Positions 27,921 to 36,384 of a stretch of 64,000 nt of DNA are shown piece after piece (within the stretch, counting starts at the first letter, position 1; every line of letters begins with the position of its first letter). This stretch comes from Lignipirellula cremea (lineage in GTDB: Bacteria; Planctomycetota; Planctomycetia; Pirellulales; Pirellulaceae). Both the position numbers and the translations under genes were made by a program. The DNA lies in assembly GCF_007751035.1 (NCBI RefSeq), contig NZ_CP036433.1, forward strand, positions 5,251,001-5,315,000. Reading direction: 5' to 3'. The notes beneath the pieces were generated by a model that saw only the letters and a list, made by a program, of their open reading frames with translations, did not search any database and had not been told where the DNA came from.

Positions 27921-28418
27921 TTGAATGCATCAGAAACGTGGTCGGACTGGATGGCAGCACAGGGGCCTTCGCTCCTGCTGTTCGCTCGCCGCTGGACGGT
28001 GGACCAGGCCGCGGCCGAGGATCTGGTGCAGGAGGCGTTCGTCCGCTTTTGGCGCACCCGGCAGGAGGTGCGTGATCCCTTGTTGTACCTGTACCAGTGC
28101 GTGCGGACGACCGCGATCGATGCCGCCCGCAGCCGACAGTCGCGCAAGTTGCGGGAGACGGCCGTCCTCCAGACGGTTGACCCGGCCCCGCAGTTTGTCT
28201 GCACGCTGGAACAGGAAGAACGCCGGCTGCAGATCGAAGCGGCCCTGGCGGAATTGCCCGTCGAACAGGCCGAAGTCGTGACGTTGAAAATCTGGTCGTC
28301 GCTTACTTTTGCCCAGATCGCAGAGTTAACGTCGACCTCAGGCAGCACGGTCGCCAGCCGTTATCGCTACGCTCTCGACCGGCTGCGTCATCTGCTCCAG
28401 GAGGCGGGTACACAATGA
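27921..28418 (+). CDS. ECF-family RNA polymerase sigma factor
   Basis: 165 residues. TTG at 27921 is chosen because a perfect AGGAGG lies seven bases upstream; ATG codons upstream (27873, 27897) have no such site. Region 2 (DLVQEAFVRFWRTRQEVRDPLLYLYQCVRTTAIDAAR) and region 4 (LPVEQAEVVTLKIWSSLTFAQIAELT...VASRYRYALDRLR) are clear, and there is no region 3. ECF factors redirect RNA polymerase to a small regulon, usually held by a cognate anti-sigma factor. The next gene overlaps this one by four bases (ATGA) and encodes a likely partner, so the two are probably co-translated. An intrinsic terminator upstream separates it from dnaA. Confidence 0.92.
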   Translation: MNASETWSDWMAAQGPSLLLFARRWTVDQAAAEDLVQEAFVRFWRTRQEVRDPLLYLYQCVRTTAIDAARSRQSRKLRETAVLQTVDPAPQFVCTLEQEERRLQIEAALAELPVEQAEVVTLKIWSSLTFAQIAELTSTSGSTVASRYRYALDRLRHLLQEAGTQ

Positions 28419-28921
28419 ATCAACCCCTTGAACCGAACGATCGCCTGGCGGAAGAACTGGCCCGCTGGCAGCCGGCCCCGTTGTCGGCCGATTTTCATCG
28501 CCAGCTGGCAGCACGGCTGCAGACGACACGGGCGAATGGACCGGAAGCCCCTCCGCGGCGAACGTTGCTCGTCCGTGGCCTGCTGGCGACGGCCGCCCTT
28601 GCCCCGTTGCTGCTGATACTGGCCGGCGTGAGCCTGCTGCCCAAGGCGTTTATCGCAGGGCGAGCCACACCACTTCCGGCCGATACCGTGGCGGCCCCCG
28701 CGTCGGAACAGCCGCTTCCCCCGGCGATTTCACTCGCAGAAATCATGGCGGCCGCCAGTCAGGAATGCCCTGCGACCGGGGCGGCGCCGCCGACGTTGTT
28801 CGCCTACAGCCAGGCGATGCGCGGCCCTGGCGCCGAGCTGGATCTTCTGCTCAATCGACATGCGGTCGCGTTACTGCCGTCGACAGCGCGGTATTCCGTC
28901 ACCGGTCCAACGGGCCCCTGA
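28415..28921 (+). CDS. putative anti-sigma factor, single-pass membrane protein
   Basis: 168 residues. A cytoplasmic N-terminus (about 1-45, with LAEELARWQPAPL and DFHRQLAARL helices) precedes one membrane segment (about 50-72) and a Pro/Ala-rich periplasmic part. This layout and its 4-base overlap with the ECF sigma gene suggest an anti-sigma or sigma-regulating membrane protein. The HxxxCxxC zinc motif of ZAS anti-sigmas is absent, and no other known anti-sigma fold was recognised, so the role is inferred from position only. Another reading is an unrelated membrane protein sharing the operon. Confidence 0.6.
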   Translation: MNQPLEPNDRLAEELARWQPAPLSADFHRQLAARLQTTRANGPEAPPRRTLLVRGLLATAALAPLLLILAGVSLLPKAFIAGRATPLPADTVAAPASEQPLPPAISLAEIMAAASQECPATGAAPPTLFAYSQAMRGPGAELDLLLNRHAVALLPSTARYSVTGPTGP

Positions 28922-28970
28922 CGGAAGGTCCGTAGTTTTTCCTCCTCCTCTCTTCTTCCCAGGTGATCCG

Positions 28971-29969
28971 ATGCGCCGATTCTTCCCCGCTGTCCTTGTC
29001 GCCCTGGCGATAACTTCTGGCCTTCGCCTGCTGCAGGCGGAGCAACCGTTTGCTCCCGATAACCGGCCGACGAATGCCGCGCTCGTTTACTGGACCGCAT
29101 TCGCCATGCTGCCGGAACTCTCGGACGAGGAGTCGGACCTGCTGCCCAATTGGGGAACCGGCGAAATGAGACTGAAGGAGCTGGCGTCGCTGCGGTCGCA
29201 AAGCCGTACCTCGCTGCAACTGGCAGGTCACGCGGAGCCGACGATGGATTGCCAGTGGCAGCTCATCGACTCGGGGCCCGCGACGCTGCTGCCGCATATC
29301 AGCAAGGCGCGGCTGCTGGGCATGTTGTTCCTGCTGCAGGCTGAAGCCGACGTCGCTGCGGGAAAAAACAAAGCCGCCATCGAACATTTGGCCTCGGCCT
29401 GGCTGTTGGCCCGGAACATCGACGAAGGCGCCCTGATCCAGCTGCTGGTTGGTCACGCCCTGGAGGCACAGGTGCTGAATATCGCCGAGCCGTTACTGCC
29501 GACGCTGAACGCCCAGGAAAGGGCACAGTTCAAAGCAGCCTTCGAAGCTCTGCCGGCGCCCGTCGAATATGCGACGGCGATTGGCTACGAGCAGCGCATG
29601 TTTGGCGAATGGCTTCGCCCTTTACTGACGGGCGAGCCCCAGGAAGCGGTCGCCCGGTTCAAGGAAATCTCCGGGCAGGTCGATCCCCTGATGCTGCTGG
29701 GAATTTTCGCGGGCAGCAAGGAAGTTCGCCTGCAGCGTTTCAACGACTTTATCGGAGAATACGACAAGGTCGCGAAAGCCTCCCAGTTGCCGCCCGAAGA
29801 AGCCAAAGCAGAAATGAAGCGACTGGAAGAAGCACTGCCCAAATCGAAGAATGCGCTCGCCCGTGTGATGATGCCGGCGTTCGCTCGCTCTTTTACCAAC
29901 CATCTGGAACTGCAGGCACGGATCGCCCGATTCAAGAAAGCCCTGCAGGACGCCCCGGCCGGCAAGTGA
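28971..29969 (+). CDS. secreted protein of unknown function
   Basis: About 332 residues starting at ATG 28971, with AGGTGA five bases upstream and a good signal peptide (FFPAVLVALAITSGLRLLQAE). The mature protein is mainly helical, with patterns such as AKAEMKRLEEALPKSKNALAR and the stretch AAGKNKAAIEHLASAWLLARN, which resemble TPR-like helical hairpins, but no confirmed TPR was counted. It follows the sigma/putative anti-sigma pair by about 50 bases and may belong to that operon. No catalytic motif was recognised. Confidence 0.75.
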   Translation: MRRFFPAVLVALAITSGLRLLQAEQPFAPDNRPTNAALVYWTAFAMLPELSDEESDLLPNWGTGEMRLKELASLRSQSRTSLQLAGHAEPTMDCQWQLIDSGPATLLPHISKARLLGMLFLLQAEADVAAGKNKAAIEHLASAWLLARNIDEGALIQLLVGHALEAQVLNIAEPLLPTLNAQERAQFKAAFEALPAPVEYATAIGYEQRMFGEWLRPLLTGEPQEAVARFKEISGQVDPLMLLGIFAGSKEVRLQRFNDFIGEYDKVAKASQLPPEEAKAEMKRLEEALPKSKNALARVMMPAFARSFTNHLELQARIARFKKALQDAPAGK

Positions 29970-30041
29970 CGCAGCCAAACGGACCGCGTCGTCCGGCGCT
30001 TTCCGATGGCGCCGAACGACCGCAGTCCTCATGCAGAAAGC

Positions 30042-31853
30042 CTATTTGATGCCAGCGGCCCGACGGGCGATGAACTGGCGGACCTTGCTGATTTTGCAGC
30101 CAGCGGCCAGCTTTAACGCCTGGGCCCGGTCCAGTTCCACCAGCGGCTCAATGCCGTACCAGTAGACCAGCGGCAGGTTGTGGTCGTCGGCGTCTTCTTC
30201 ATGGGCAATCAGGTTCGCCGCCAGCGTCCAGCGTTGCTCCAGCGGCAACCGCTGCAGGGCCGAGGCCAGGTACAACCGCACCACCGGCGACGGATCGTCC
30301 GCCGCCATCGCTTCGTAACGGGCCAGTTGCTCGGCCGTCGTCTGCTTGTCTTCCAGGTCCAGCTGGATCGCCCAGGAACGCAGGTACGGGTCGCTACTGT
30401 CCAGCAGACCCAACAGCAGGGCGTCGTCGACAGCTTCCATCCCATGCAGGGCCCAGAGCGCGCGAAGTTTTTGCGGCGTTGTGGTTTCCTTGCTCGCCAC
30501 CATCGCCTGAAGTTTCTTCACCGCCGACGCGACATCCTGGCCTGCGGCCGCCCGTTCGGCCAACAGGCGCCGGGCGTGCCGCACCTTCCATTCGTTCCGG
30601 CTGAGCTGCTGCTCGGCCAGTCGGTCGGTGCTGTGGGCCTTCATGTTGATCGACTCGGCTTTGGAATCGCCGTAAGTGATTTTGTAGATGCGACCCGTAT
30701 CTTTCCCCTCGGGCGTTTCACCGTGGCACTCTTTGGAATCGTACCAGTCGATGACATAAATGGCCCCGTCGGGACCGAGCTGCAGATTGAAGCCGAGGAA
30801 CCATTTGTCGTTGGCGATGATAAAGTCGCTGTGATGTTCCCCCTGAAAACCGGACCGATGCTGTTTGAGCTGGTCGACGTACATCATGTGATGATGGATG
30901 CTGCACATGAACAGCTTGCCGCGGTACTCGTCCGGATAACTCTCGCCCAGGTACAGCAGCGCTCCGCCATGGGCATGCCCGCCGGGTCGGCCTTTGAAAT
31001 CCTTGTGCGTATGCAGGGCGATCGTTTTGATGTCGTCAAACACGTACGGATTGAAGTGCGTGCCGGCCTGCCGATGATACCGGGCGCCCTGGATTACGTG
31101 CCATAAATGGGGAATCACGCAGGCCGTCATCAGCAGCTGGCCGTTGTCGTCGAAGTCGATCCCCCAGGGATTGCTGGTCCCCCAGGCAAACACCTCAAAC
31201 TGGTCGTGCAGCGGATGATAGCGCCAGACGCCGCCGTTAAGCGGCGTGCGTGCGCTATCGGGCTCGCCCGGCTTGCCGACCTTGGAATGGGTGAACACGC
31301 CATGACAACCATACAGCCAGCCGTCGGGACCCCAGGTGAACGTGTTGAGCGTTTCGTGCTGATCCTGCCCGCCCCAGCCGTCGCGAACAATGCGGGCCTT
31401 GCCATCGGGAACGTCGTCGCCGTCCGCGTCGGGAATGAAGAGCAGGTTCGGCACGCTGCCCACCCAGACCCCGCCATAACCGACCTCGAGCCCGCTCACA
31501 TACGTGATATCTTCGGTGAACACCTTCCGCGTATCAAAGCGGCCGTCGCCGTCGGTGTCTTCAAAAATCAGGATGCGATCCCGTTTGTCCGGCGACCAGC
31601 CGTACTTGGTGTAGGTGTAGTTTTCGCCGACCCAGAGCCGGCCGCGATCGTCGATACAGAACGCGTTCGGCTGCCGCACATCGGGTTCGCCGGCAAAGGG
31701 GATCACATGAAAGCCGTCCGGCGCCGTCATGTTGGCGGCCGCCTCTTCCGGCGTATAAAAGAAATGCTTCCCCCGTTCCAGCTCTTCCGCGCCCACGAAA
31801 GAAAACGGCAACGACAGCAGCCCGGCAAACAGCAATAAAACGAAGCGGTTCAT
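30042..31853 (-). CDS. PVC-type membrane-bound dehydrogenase-like beta-propeller with HEAT repeats
   Basis: About 603 residues from ATG 31853, which leaves a signal peptide (MNRFVLLLFAGLLSLPF). The N-terminal part is a beta-propeller of the putative membrane-bound dehydrogenase family common in planctomycetes (motifs NAFCIDDRGRLWVGE, IFEDTDGDGRFD, FTWGPDGWLYG, GGHAHGGALLYLGE, FNLQLGPDGAIYVIDWYD). The C-terminal part has HEAT-like helical repeats (residues about 420-590). The usual C-terminal CxxCH heme-binding domain of full-length relatives is absent. Sugar dehydrogenase activity (PQQ-type fold) is often proposed for such proteins, but no cofactor residues can be assigned here. No operon partner lies on the same strand nearby. 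Confidence 0.82.
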   Translation of the reverse strand: MNRFVLLLFAGLLSLPFSFVGAEELERGKHFFYTPEEAAANMTAPDGFHVIPFAGEPDVRQPNAFCIDDRGRLWVGENYTYTKYGWSPDKRDRILIFEDTDGDGRFDTRKVFTEDITYVSGLEVGYGGVWVGSVPNLLFIPDADGDDVPDGKARIVRDGWGGQDQHETLNTFTWGPDGWLYGCHGVFTHSKVGKPGEPDSARTPLNGGVWRYHPLHDQFEVFAWGTSNPWGIDFDDNGQLLMTACVIPHLWHVIQGARYHRQAGTHFNPYVFDDIKTIALHTHKDFKGRPGGHAHGGALLYLGESYPDEYRGKLFMCSIHHHMMYVDQLKQHRSGFQGEHHSDFIIANDKWFLGFNLQLGPDGAIYVIDWYDSKECHGETPEGKDTGRIYKITYGDSKAESINMKAHSTDRLAEQQLSRNEWKVRHARRLLAERAAAGQDVASAVKKLQAMVASKETTTPQKLRALWALHGMEAVDDALLLGLLDSSDPYLRSWAIQLDLEDKQTTAEQLARYEAMAADDPSPVVRLYLASALQRLPLEQRWTLAANLIAHEEDADDHNLPLVYWYGIEPLVELDRAQALKLAAGCKISKVRQFIARRAAGIK

Positions 31854-32387
31854 AGAAAGCAGTATCATCAAAGAGAGAAGGAAGTTAACAAGACAAAGAG
31901 CACCCCCGGCACGCAGGACGTGCGCCCGGCCATGAGCCCGGATCCATTGCTGGGGAATAAATCGTCGCGCCGCCGAGACCCGTAAGGCTTCCACGGCAAC
32001 GAATTCTCCCCTGCCATGATAACCTCCCCGCGCCCCCTCGTCAGCGCAAGCCGCCGCTTCCAGGAAAGGCCAGCCCAGCAAGCCAGGTCGTGCTTTTGAC
32101 GCTCAAATGGCGCCGGGCAGCCGGGAAACCAGAAAGGTCGGCGCCTGGTTTCTGAATTTTGGATGGCCCTGATCATCCGCCGGGGTAACAGAATCCGTCT
32201 TCTTCCGCTTGCGAGTTCTGTGACCTCGCCGCTCGTTTTGGGGACCCGAGAAACGCATTTAGGCGAAAAGAAGTGCTGCGCCGGCGTCCTGCCCACCATG
32301 GCGGGATTTCCGACGCATCGCCGGCGAATCTCGCACCAGGGGAAACACGTCCGTTCGAAGCCTCCGCACGCATTGGGACTCAATCTG
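31854..32387. other. divergent intergenic region with a hairpin
   Basis: 534 bases between divergent starts. One structure stands out: GAAACCAG (32125-32132) and CTGGTTTC (32145-32152), exact inverted repeats with a 12-base loop followed by TGAATTTT on the plus strand, which could be a hairpin or an operator. No supported small gene was seen. Confidence 0.4.
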
Positions 32388-33449
32388 ATGAATGTCTACC
32401 TGAAATCGCTCCTCCTTATCTTCGTTCTGCTTGTCGTTCCCTCAATGGTGGGCTTTGCCTTCTACAGCCAGGCACAAACGGTCGGCGCCGCTTGTCGCGA
32501 ACATGCGGCAGCTTTCTTAGCGAAGAAAGAAAGCCTGAAGCAGATCGAAAAGGCATTGGACCCGGCCGAAGTCAGTAAAGATTGGGTCAGGCCCAACCTG
32601 GACCCGCCGCTGCAATGCGACGAAGAGCGAATTACACTCGGCTTCTTCCATGCCTGCGAACTCAAGGGCGATGCCTTTATCAGCACCGACGAGCAAACCT
32701 GCGACCAGCTGCTGGCGGAAGCAATCGACCAGTCCCGGCCGAATCACTTCCAGGGCGATCCGCGGTTCGGCTTGAGTCCTCTGGTCGAGCAGTTGGCCGC
32801 CGCGCCCTATGCCATCGTCAAATTGCCCGGTTACAGCGAGGCCGAAGCGTCGGGCCTGCGAGAGCGACTTATCTTTGATCTTCGGACGAAGGAACTGGTC
32901 GGCTCCTACCACTATCTGGCCAGCGAAGATCAGCCTGGGACGGACGCGCTTCGCCTGACGCAGTTGGCCGGCGGCTCGTTCCGGTTTGTCCCCCGACGAC
33001 TCTCCCGCGAAGGCGTCAATGCGGCGGTAGTGATCGTTCCCCTTATTCTTTACCTGGTGGCGGCGGGGATTGGATTGCTGATTGGGGTCTCCAAAATGAT
33101 CCTCGGCGAAAAAGACCGTCTGGCGATCGACGCCATCAGATTCCGCGGCGCCTATCCCGATCGGATCGTCTGCCCTTGCTGCAGCAGCGCTTCTCCCGCG
33201 ATCAAACGTTTGCGCCTTCCCAAATTCATTCTGTACGTAGGGATCGCAGCGGTCGTCCGACACGCGGAGGTGACCGCCTGCCCCACGTGCATGCGAAGCC
33301 GCGTGGTGAAGTCGTACCTGCTCAACTTGTTGCCCGGCAACGTGGTCACCTTGCTGCTCACGCCGATGTTTGGTGTCATGTATCTCTTAAGCTTCCGCTC
33401 CGGCCATCAGGCCAAAGTCGTGCTGGAAGCCGTGCAAACATCGCCTTAA
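32388..33449 (+). CDS. membrane protein with two CxxC zinc-knuckle-like motifs
   Basis: 353 residues from ATG 32388. It begins with a signal-anchor (SLLLIFVLLVVPSMVGFAF), continues with a soluble region of about 190 residues, then a hydrophobic segment (VPLILYLVAAGIGLLIG), a cytosolic part with IVCPCCSS and ACPTCMRS (two CxxC pairs about 40 residues apart, plausible zinc ligands) and another hydrophobic pair near the C-terminus. The two CxxC pairs flank a hydrophobic stretch (ILYVGIAAVV). No family was recognised. It is the last gene before the repeat-rich gap at 33450-34032. Confidence 0.75.
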   Translation: MNVYLKSLLLIFVLLVVPSMVGFAFYSQAQTVGAACREHAAAFLAKKESLKQIEKALDPAEVSKDWVRPNLDPPLQCDEERITLGFFHACELKGDAFISTDEQTCDQLLAEAIDQSRPNHFQGDPRFGLSPLVEQLAAAPYAIVKLPGYSEAEASGLRERLIFDLRTKELVGSYHYLASEDQPGTDALRLTQLAGGSFRFVPRRLSREGVNAAVVIVPLILYLVAAGIGLLIGVSKMILGEKDRLAIDAIRFRGAYPDRIVCPCCSSASPAIKRLRLPKFILYVGIAAVVRHAEVTACPTCMRSRVVKSYLLNLLPGNVVTLLLTPMFGVMYLLSFRSGHQAKVVLEAVQTSP

Positions 33450-33583
33450 AGTCCGGCGGATGACCTTACTCCCCCTGGTATATTTGACGGGGACGAGCCT
33501 GCCAGCGGAAGCGTTGCATTGGCGGAACCGACGCAGGAAAATTTGCCCCCTTCATTATCCAGAAAAACGCCCGCTCATATACG

Positions 33584-33786
33584 GCAAGGAGTTGGGGAAA
33601 AATAACTTCGGCTATTTCCTCCATCTGGTCGGAGTCTGAAACGCGACATCCCCCAGGGTCGCGGCCAATTTATTCTCACACCTCTTCATCCTTCTTTGCG
33701 CCTTTGCGTGAGTCCCCATTGACGCGAGGGAAATTCTTCAACCGGCTCAATTTTTCTTCTCGCCGTTCAAGGACGGATTGGCGGTT
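33584..33786 (-). repeat. dispersed intergenic repeat, copy B
   Basis: The reverse complement aligns along its whole length with 7790-8000. Shared blocks are AACCGCCAATC, CGGTTGAA, GGGGACTCACGCAAAGG (one GCGAAGGC-type unit shorter than copy A), AGAGGTGTGAGAA, GATGTCGCGTTTC and GCCGAAGTTATTTTTCCCC. The ends coincide within a few bases. Confidence 0.75.
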
Positions 33787-33802
33787 CTGTCACGAAGAGG
33801 AT

Positions 33803-33828
33803 CTCACGCAAAGGCGCGAAGGCGCAAA
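33803..33828 (+). repeat. short copy of the repeat core
   Basis: 26 bases identical to 7865-7890 (starting CTCACGCAAAGGCGC), lying inverted relative to the core inside copy B, about 90 bases away. The two together could fold back. Confidence 0.6.
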
Positions 33829-33930
33829 AGGCCGGTCGGCAGCGGATCGTCCTTGATGAAGTCGGCCAGACTGGCTCCTTCGGCACAGGTCGCGACGTGA
33901 TTTCAAGCAGGCTCGCTTTCCCGAACGTCC

Positions 33931-33971
33931 TCGGTGTTATACAAAACCGAAGTTATTTCCCCCTCGTTCCC
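33931..33971 (+). repeat. partial copy of the repeat end (copy D) with TATACAAA motif
   Basis: The 20 bases at 33931-33950 are a small inverted repeat (TCGGT...ACCGA) whose reverse complement resembles 7731-7748. They run into CCGAAGTTATTTCCCCC...TTCC, the terminal block of the dispersed repeat. Confidence 0.5.
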
Positions 33972-34032
33972 AAGACAAACACGACAGCCACTTTCGCGCA
34001 GACATGGGGAGTTGCCACAGGGATGGAGATGG

Positions 34033-34479
34033 TTACGGCGAAGGCGAATCTCTCTGTTCGAAAGATTCCTGGTCAGCCGCTTCCTCCAGGTTCTCGATGA
34101 ATCTGGATCGCTGCTCCGGGGTTGGAATGAGGCACGTGTCGCGGCGTCCAAACCAGCGGTAGCGATTCCTGGCGACCAGGGAGTACATCGCATCACGCAG
34201 CCCGCGGGGCAGAATTCGGAAGATGCGCAGCCAGCGCCACCAGCCTAAATCCCGCGCGATCTCCAAGGCGGCGTCGGAACGAACATAAGCTTTGTCCGCC
34301 TTGATCAGCAGAAAACTTTGGGCGTCATCCGGATCAAGGCCATGCTTTGCCAGTAACGTTCGGCCGAGTTCACTCTGCGCCGGAGCAAAGCGAATCTTCC
34401 CGCGCACATCGTTCTTCAGGATGAACTGGACCGATGCCGAACAGAAGCTACACAGGCCGTCAAAGATCACGATGGGCAT
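34033..34479 (-). CDS. DCC-family thiol-disulfide oxidoreductase (DUF393)
   Basis: 148 residues from ATG 34479; an upstream extension is not thioredoxin-like. The N-terminus carries the family signature FDGLCSFCSASV (Asp-x-x-Cys-x-x-Cys, Cys10 and Cys13). The rest fits DUF393, including the later WWRWLRIFRILPRGLRDAMYSLVARNRY region. Such small proteins are predicted disulfide oxidoreductases, usually cytoplasmic and often of unknown partner. It stands about 150 bases from the zinc-ribbon coiled-coil gene on the same strand. Confidence 0.85.
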   Translation of the reverse strand: MPIVIFDGLCSFCSASVQFILKNDVRGKIRFAPAQSELGRTLLAKHGLDPDDAQSFLLIKADKAYVRSDAALEIARDLGWWRWLRIFRILPRGLRDAMYSLVARNRYRWFGRRDTCLIPTPEQRSRFIENLEEAADQESFEQRDSPSP

Positions 34480-34632
34480 GAAAGATCGCCTGGCTTGTTG
34501 AAAGAGAATTGGCAAGACATGACGAACCCCGAGGCAAAACCAGACACCCATTTTCGCCCCGACAGCAGGCGTGTGAATCAGGTCGACTAAACTTCCGCTG
34601 GCAGGAATCGAATCAAACGCCTGCCCGGTTGA

Positions 34633-36303
34633 TCAATAGCCCGCGTCATAAAAGGTCTGATACGTGCGGTCTTCTTCTTCGAGTTTCCCCTGCAGCGTCC
34701 GCAAGGCGGCGACGAGCGGGGGGACGTTCTGTTCCAGGGGGGGAACGAGTTGCTGCAGGGCGAGCGATTTTTGCTGTTGCTGGACGAGCGTTGTTTCGCT
34801 TTCTGTCACGCTGGTTTGGAGCGAGGCCAGACGCGTGGCGCGTTCGGCGGCGGTGAGGAGTTCGCGATCGAGGAGCAGAACGGAGGCGCCGTTGGTCAGG
34901 CTTTGCCATTGCGAGAGAGCGACGGAGATCTGCTCGGCCGGTTTGTCGCCAGTCGGGTGCTCGACGGCCAGACTGTAGAAGGTCTGGCGCCGCTGAATCC
35001 GTTTGGCGCCCAGCTCTTCAGGCGGATTCGCCGGGGGAGCGTCTGCCGGATCCTGCGGCTGCATCCCGGTTCCCGAACGGGTCAGCGCAGGCGCCGGTTT
35101 CCAGACTCGCGTGCTGTACGAATACCAGGGCTGCATGACGGGGTCTTGCCGGTAAACTTCCTGCTGATACGGAACCTGCCGGGTGCGGGTGACGATCCTC
35201 GGGGTACGCCGCGTGCGGACAACATCACGGTAGATTGTTTCGGTCCGATAGCGGGGCGTTCGCTGAAAGCGTCCGTTGCCCAGATCCCGCACGTCGTGGC
35301 CGTTGGGCACCTGCTTTGTGCCGGAGGCGACCCGCTCGGTGTAGGTCTCCGTGTCGAAGCCGTCCTGCTCGCGATAGGTTTCCGTGCGATAAAGCGTGTC
35401 GACATGGTCCAGTACACGCTGATGGTGATGCACCTTCGGCTCGCTGGTGACGGCGAAGGCGTTGGCGGGATGCGTCCAGCCGGAACCCGGCTGTGCGACG
35501 CACTCTTCCAGATACAGATTGACGGACCAGTGATGGTCGGCCACCTGCACCTCGGCCGCTTTATCCAGGGTGTCGATCCGTGATAGTAGCGACACCAGGG
35601 TGGTTTGGGTGTCGGCCGCTTCGCGTTCGGCCTGGGCCGCGCTTCGCCGGGCCTGATCGACTTTCTGCTGGGCCGCATCAAGCTGTTGCTGGGCGCTCGC
35701 GACCTCTGTTTTGGCGGCAGCGACCTGTGCCTTGAGACCTGCGACCTTGGCGCTATAAGCTCGATAGCGGAGCGTGACGTTGACGCCATAGATCAAAACG
35801 ATCAGCAACAGCACGCCCAACACCGCCAGCACTGTTTTGCTGGGTCGCCAGCGAAGCAGGGCAAACACCGGAGCGACGAGCGGCGCCAGCAGCGAGGTGG
35901 ACGACCGCCGGCTGACGGCGGGCCGGTGCGGCGGGCCGGCCGCTGGCATGGTGGCGGCGCCAGACTCGGGCAACGCCCGGGGCGCCTGGCGGGCGTCGTA
36001 GGTTTGCGTGCGCTGCCGGCGAAGTGTTTCGTCGTGCGTGGATTTGCAGTTAATGCAGGCGTCGTGCGTCGCTGGCATCCAGCTGTCGCAGAAGGCGCAT
36101 TGCCAGTCGGTCCCCGCCAGCGCGGCCTGCCGGCCGGCGTGGTCGTGAACCACTTCGGCCTGTTCGGGCAAATAGAACCGCACGTCGCTGGGTCGCGGCG
36201 CGCCGCAGGTGGAACATTGATAAGAATCGCCGCGGACTCCCCGGGCGCCGCACGCCCCGCAGTCCCAGCAGCCCATGAGAATTTCGCCGTCGGGGTCAGA
36301 CAT
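34633..36303 (-). CDS. zinc-ribbon/single-TM/coiled-coil protein of unknown function
   Basis: 556 residues. A perfect AGGAGG five bases before the ATG supports the start. The N-terminal part (residues 10-90) holds two Cys-rich ribbons: Cys12/15/18 with Cys30/33 and Cys69/72 with Cys83/86 (WQCAFC...CINC). A Pro/Ala linker leads to one membrane segment (about 155-175), then a coiled coil (about 185-240, with QQQLDAAQQKVDQARR) and a folded region rich in Tyr, Arg and Thr (about 260-420, including RTETIYRDVVRTRRTPRI), ending with a second coiled coil (about 490-545). The orientation would put the zinc ribbons in the cytoplasm and the coiled coils outside. No enzymatic motif was recognised; family unknown. 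Confidence 0.8.
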   Translation of the reverse strand: MSDPDGEILMGCWDCGACGARGVRGDSYQCSTCGAPRPSDVRFYLPEQAEVVHDHAGRQAALAGTDWQCAFCDSWMPATHDACINCKSTHDETLRRQRTQTYDARQAPRALPESGAATMPAAGPPHRPAVSRRSSTSLLAPLVAPVFALLRWRPSKTVLAVLGVLLLIVLIYGVNVTLRYRAYSAKVAGLKAQVAAAKTEVASAQQQLDAAQQKVDQARRSAAQAEREAADTQTTLVSLLSRIDTLDKAAEVQVADHHWSVNLYLEECVAQPGSGWTHPANAFAVTSEPKVHHHQRVLDHVDTLYRTETYREQDGFDTETYTERVASGTKQVPNGHDVRDLGNGRFQRTPRYRTETIYRDVVRTRRTPRIVTRTRQVPYQQEVYRQDPVMQPWYSYSTRVWKPAPALTRSGTGMQPQDPADAPPANPPEELGAKRIQRRQTFYSLAVEHPTGDKPAEQISVALSQWQSLTNGASVLLLDRELLTAAERATRLASLQTSVTESETTLVQQQQKSLALQQLVPPLEQNVPPLVAALRTLQGKLEEEDRTYQTFYDAGY

Positions 36304-36384
36304 CGATTCCTCCTGACGACAGGCGTCTACGAAAAGACAACGAAGAATCGCGGAACGCCGTTCCGCAGGCAGCGAAGATCCGGG

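Larger units (their letters stand above)
33450..34032. other. repeat-rich, gene-free region
   Basis: 583 bases with no convincing gene. It contains the inverted copy of the dispersed repeat (33584-33786), a second exact copy of its CTCACGCAAAGGCGC block pointing the other way (33803-33828), the short motif TCGGT...ACCGA (33931-33950) and a partial copy of the repeat end (33944-33971). Confidence 0.6.

Noticed and set aside
33584-33828. CRISPR array
   Set aside because: Only two or three copies of the unit, with no regular spacers and in opposite orientation; a dispersed repeat explains it better.
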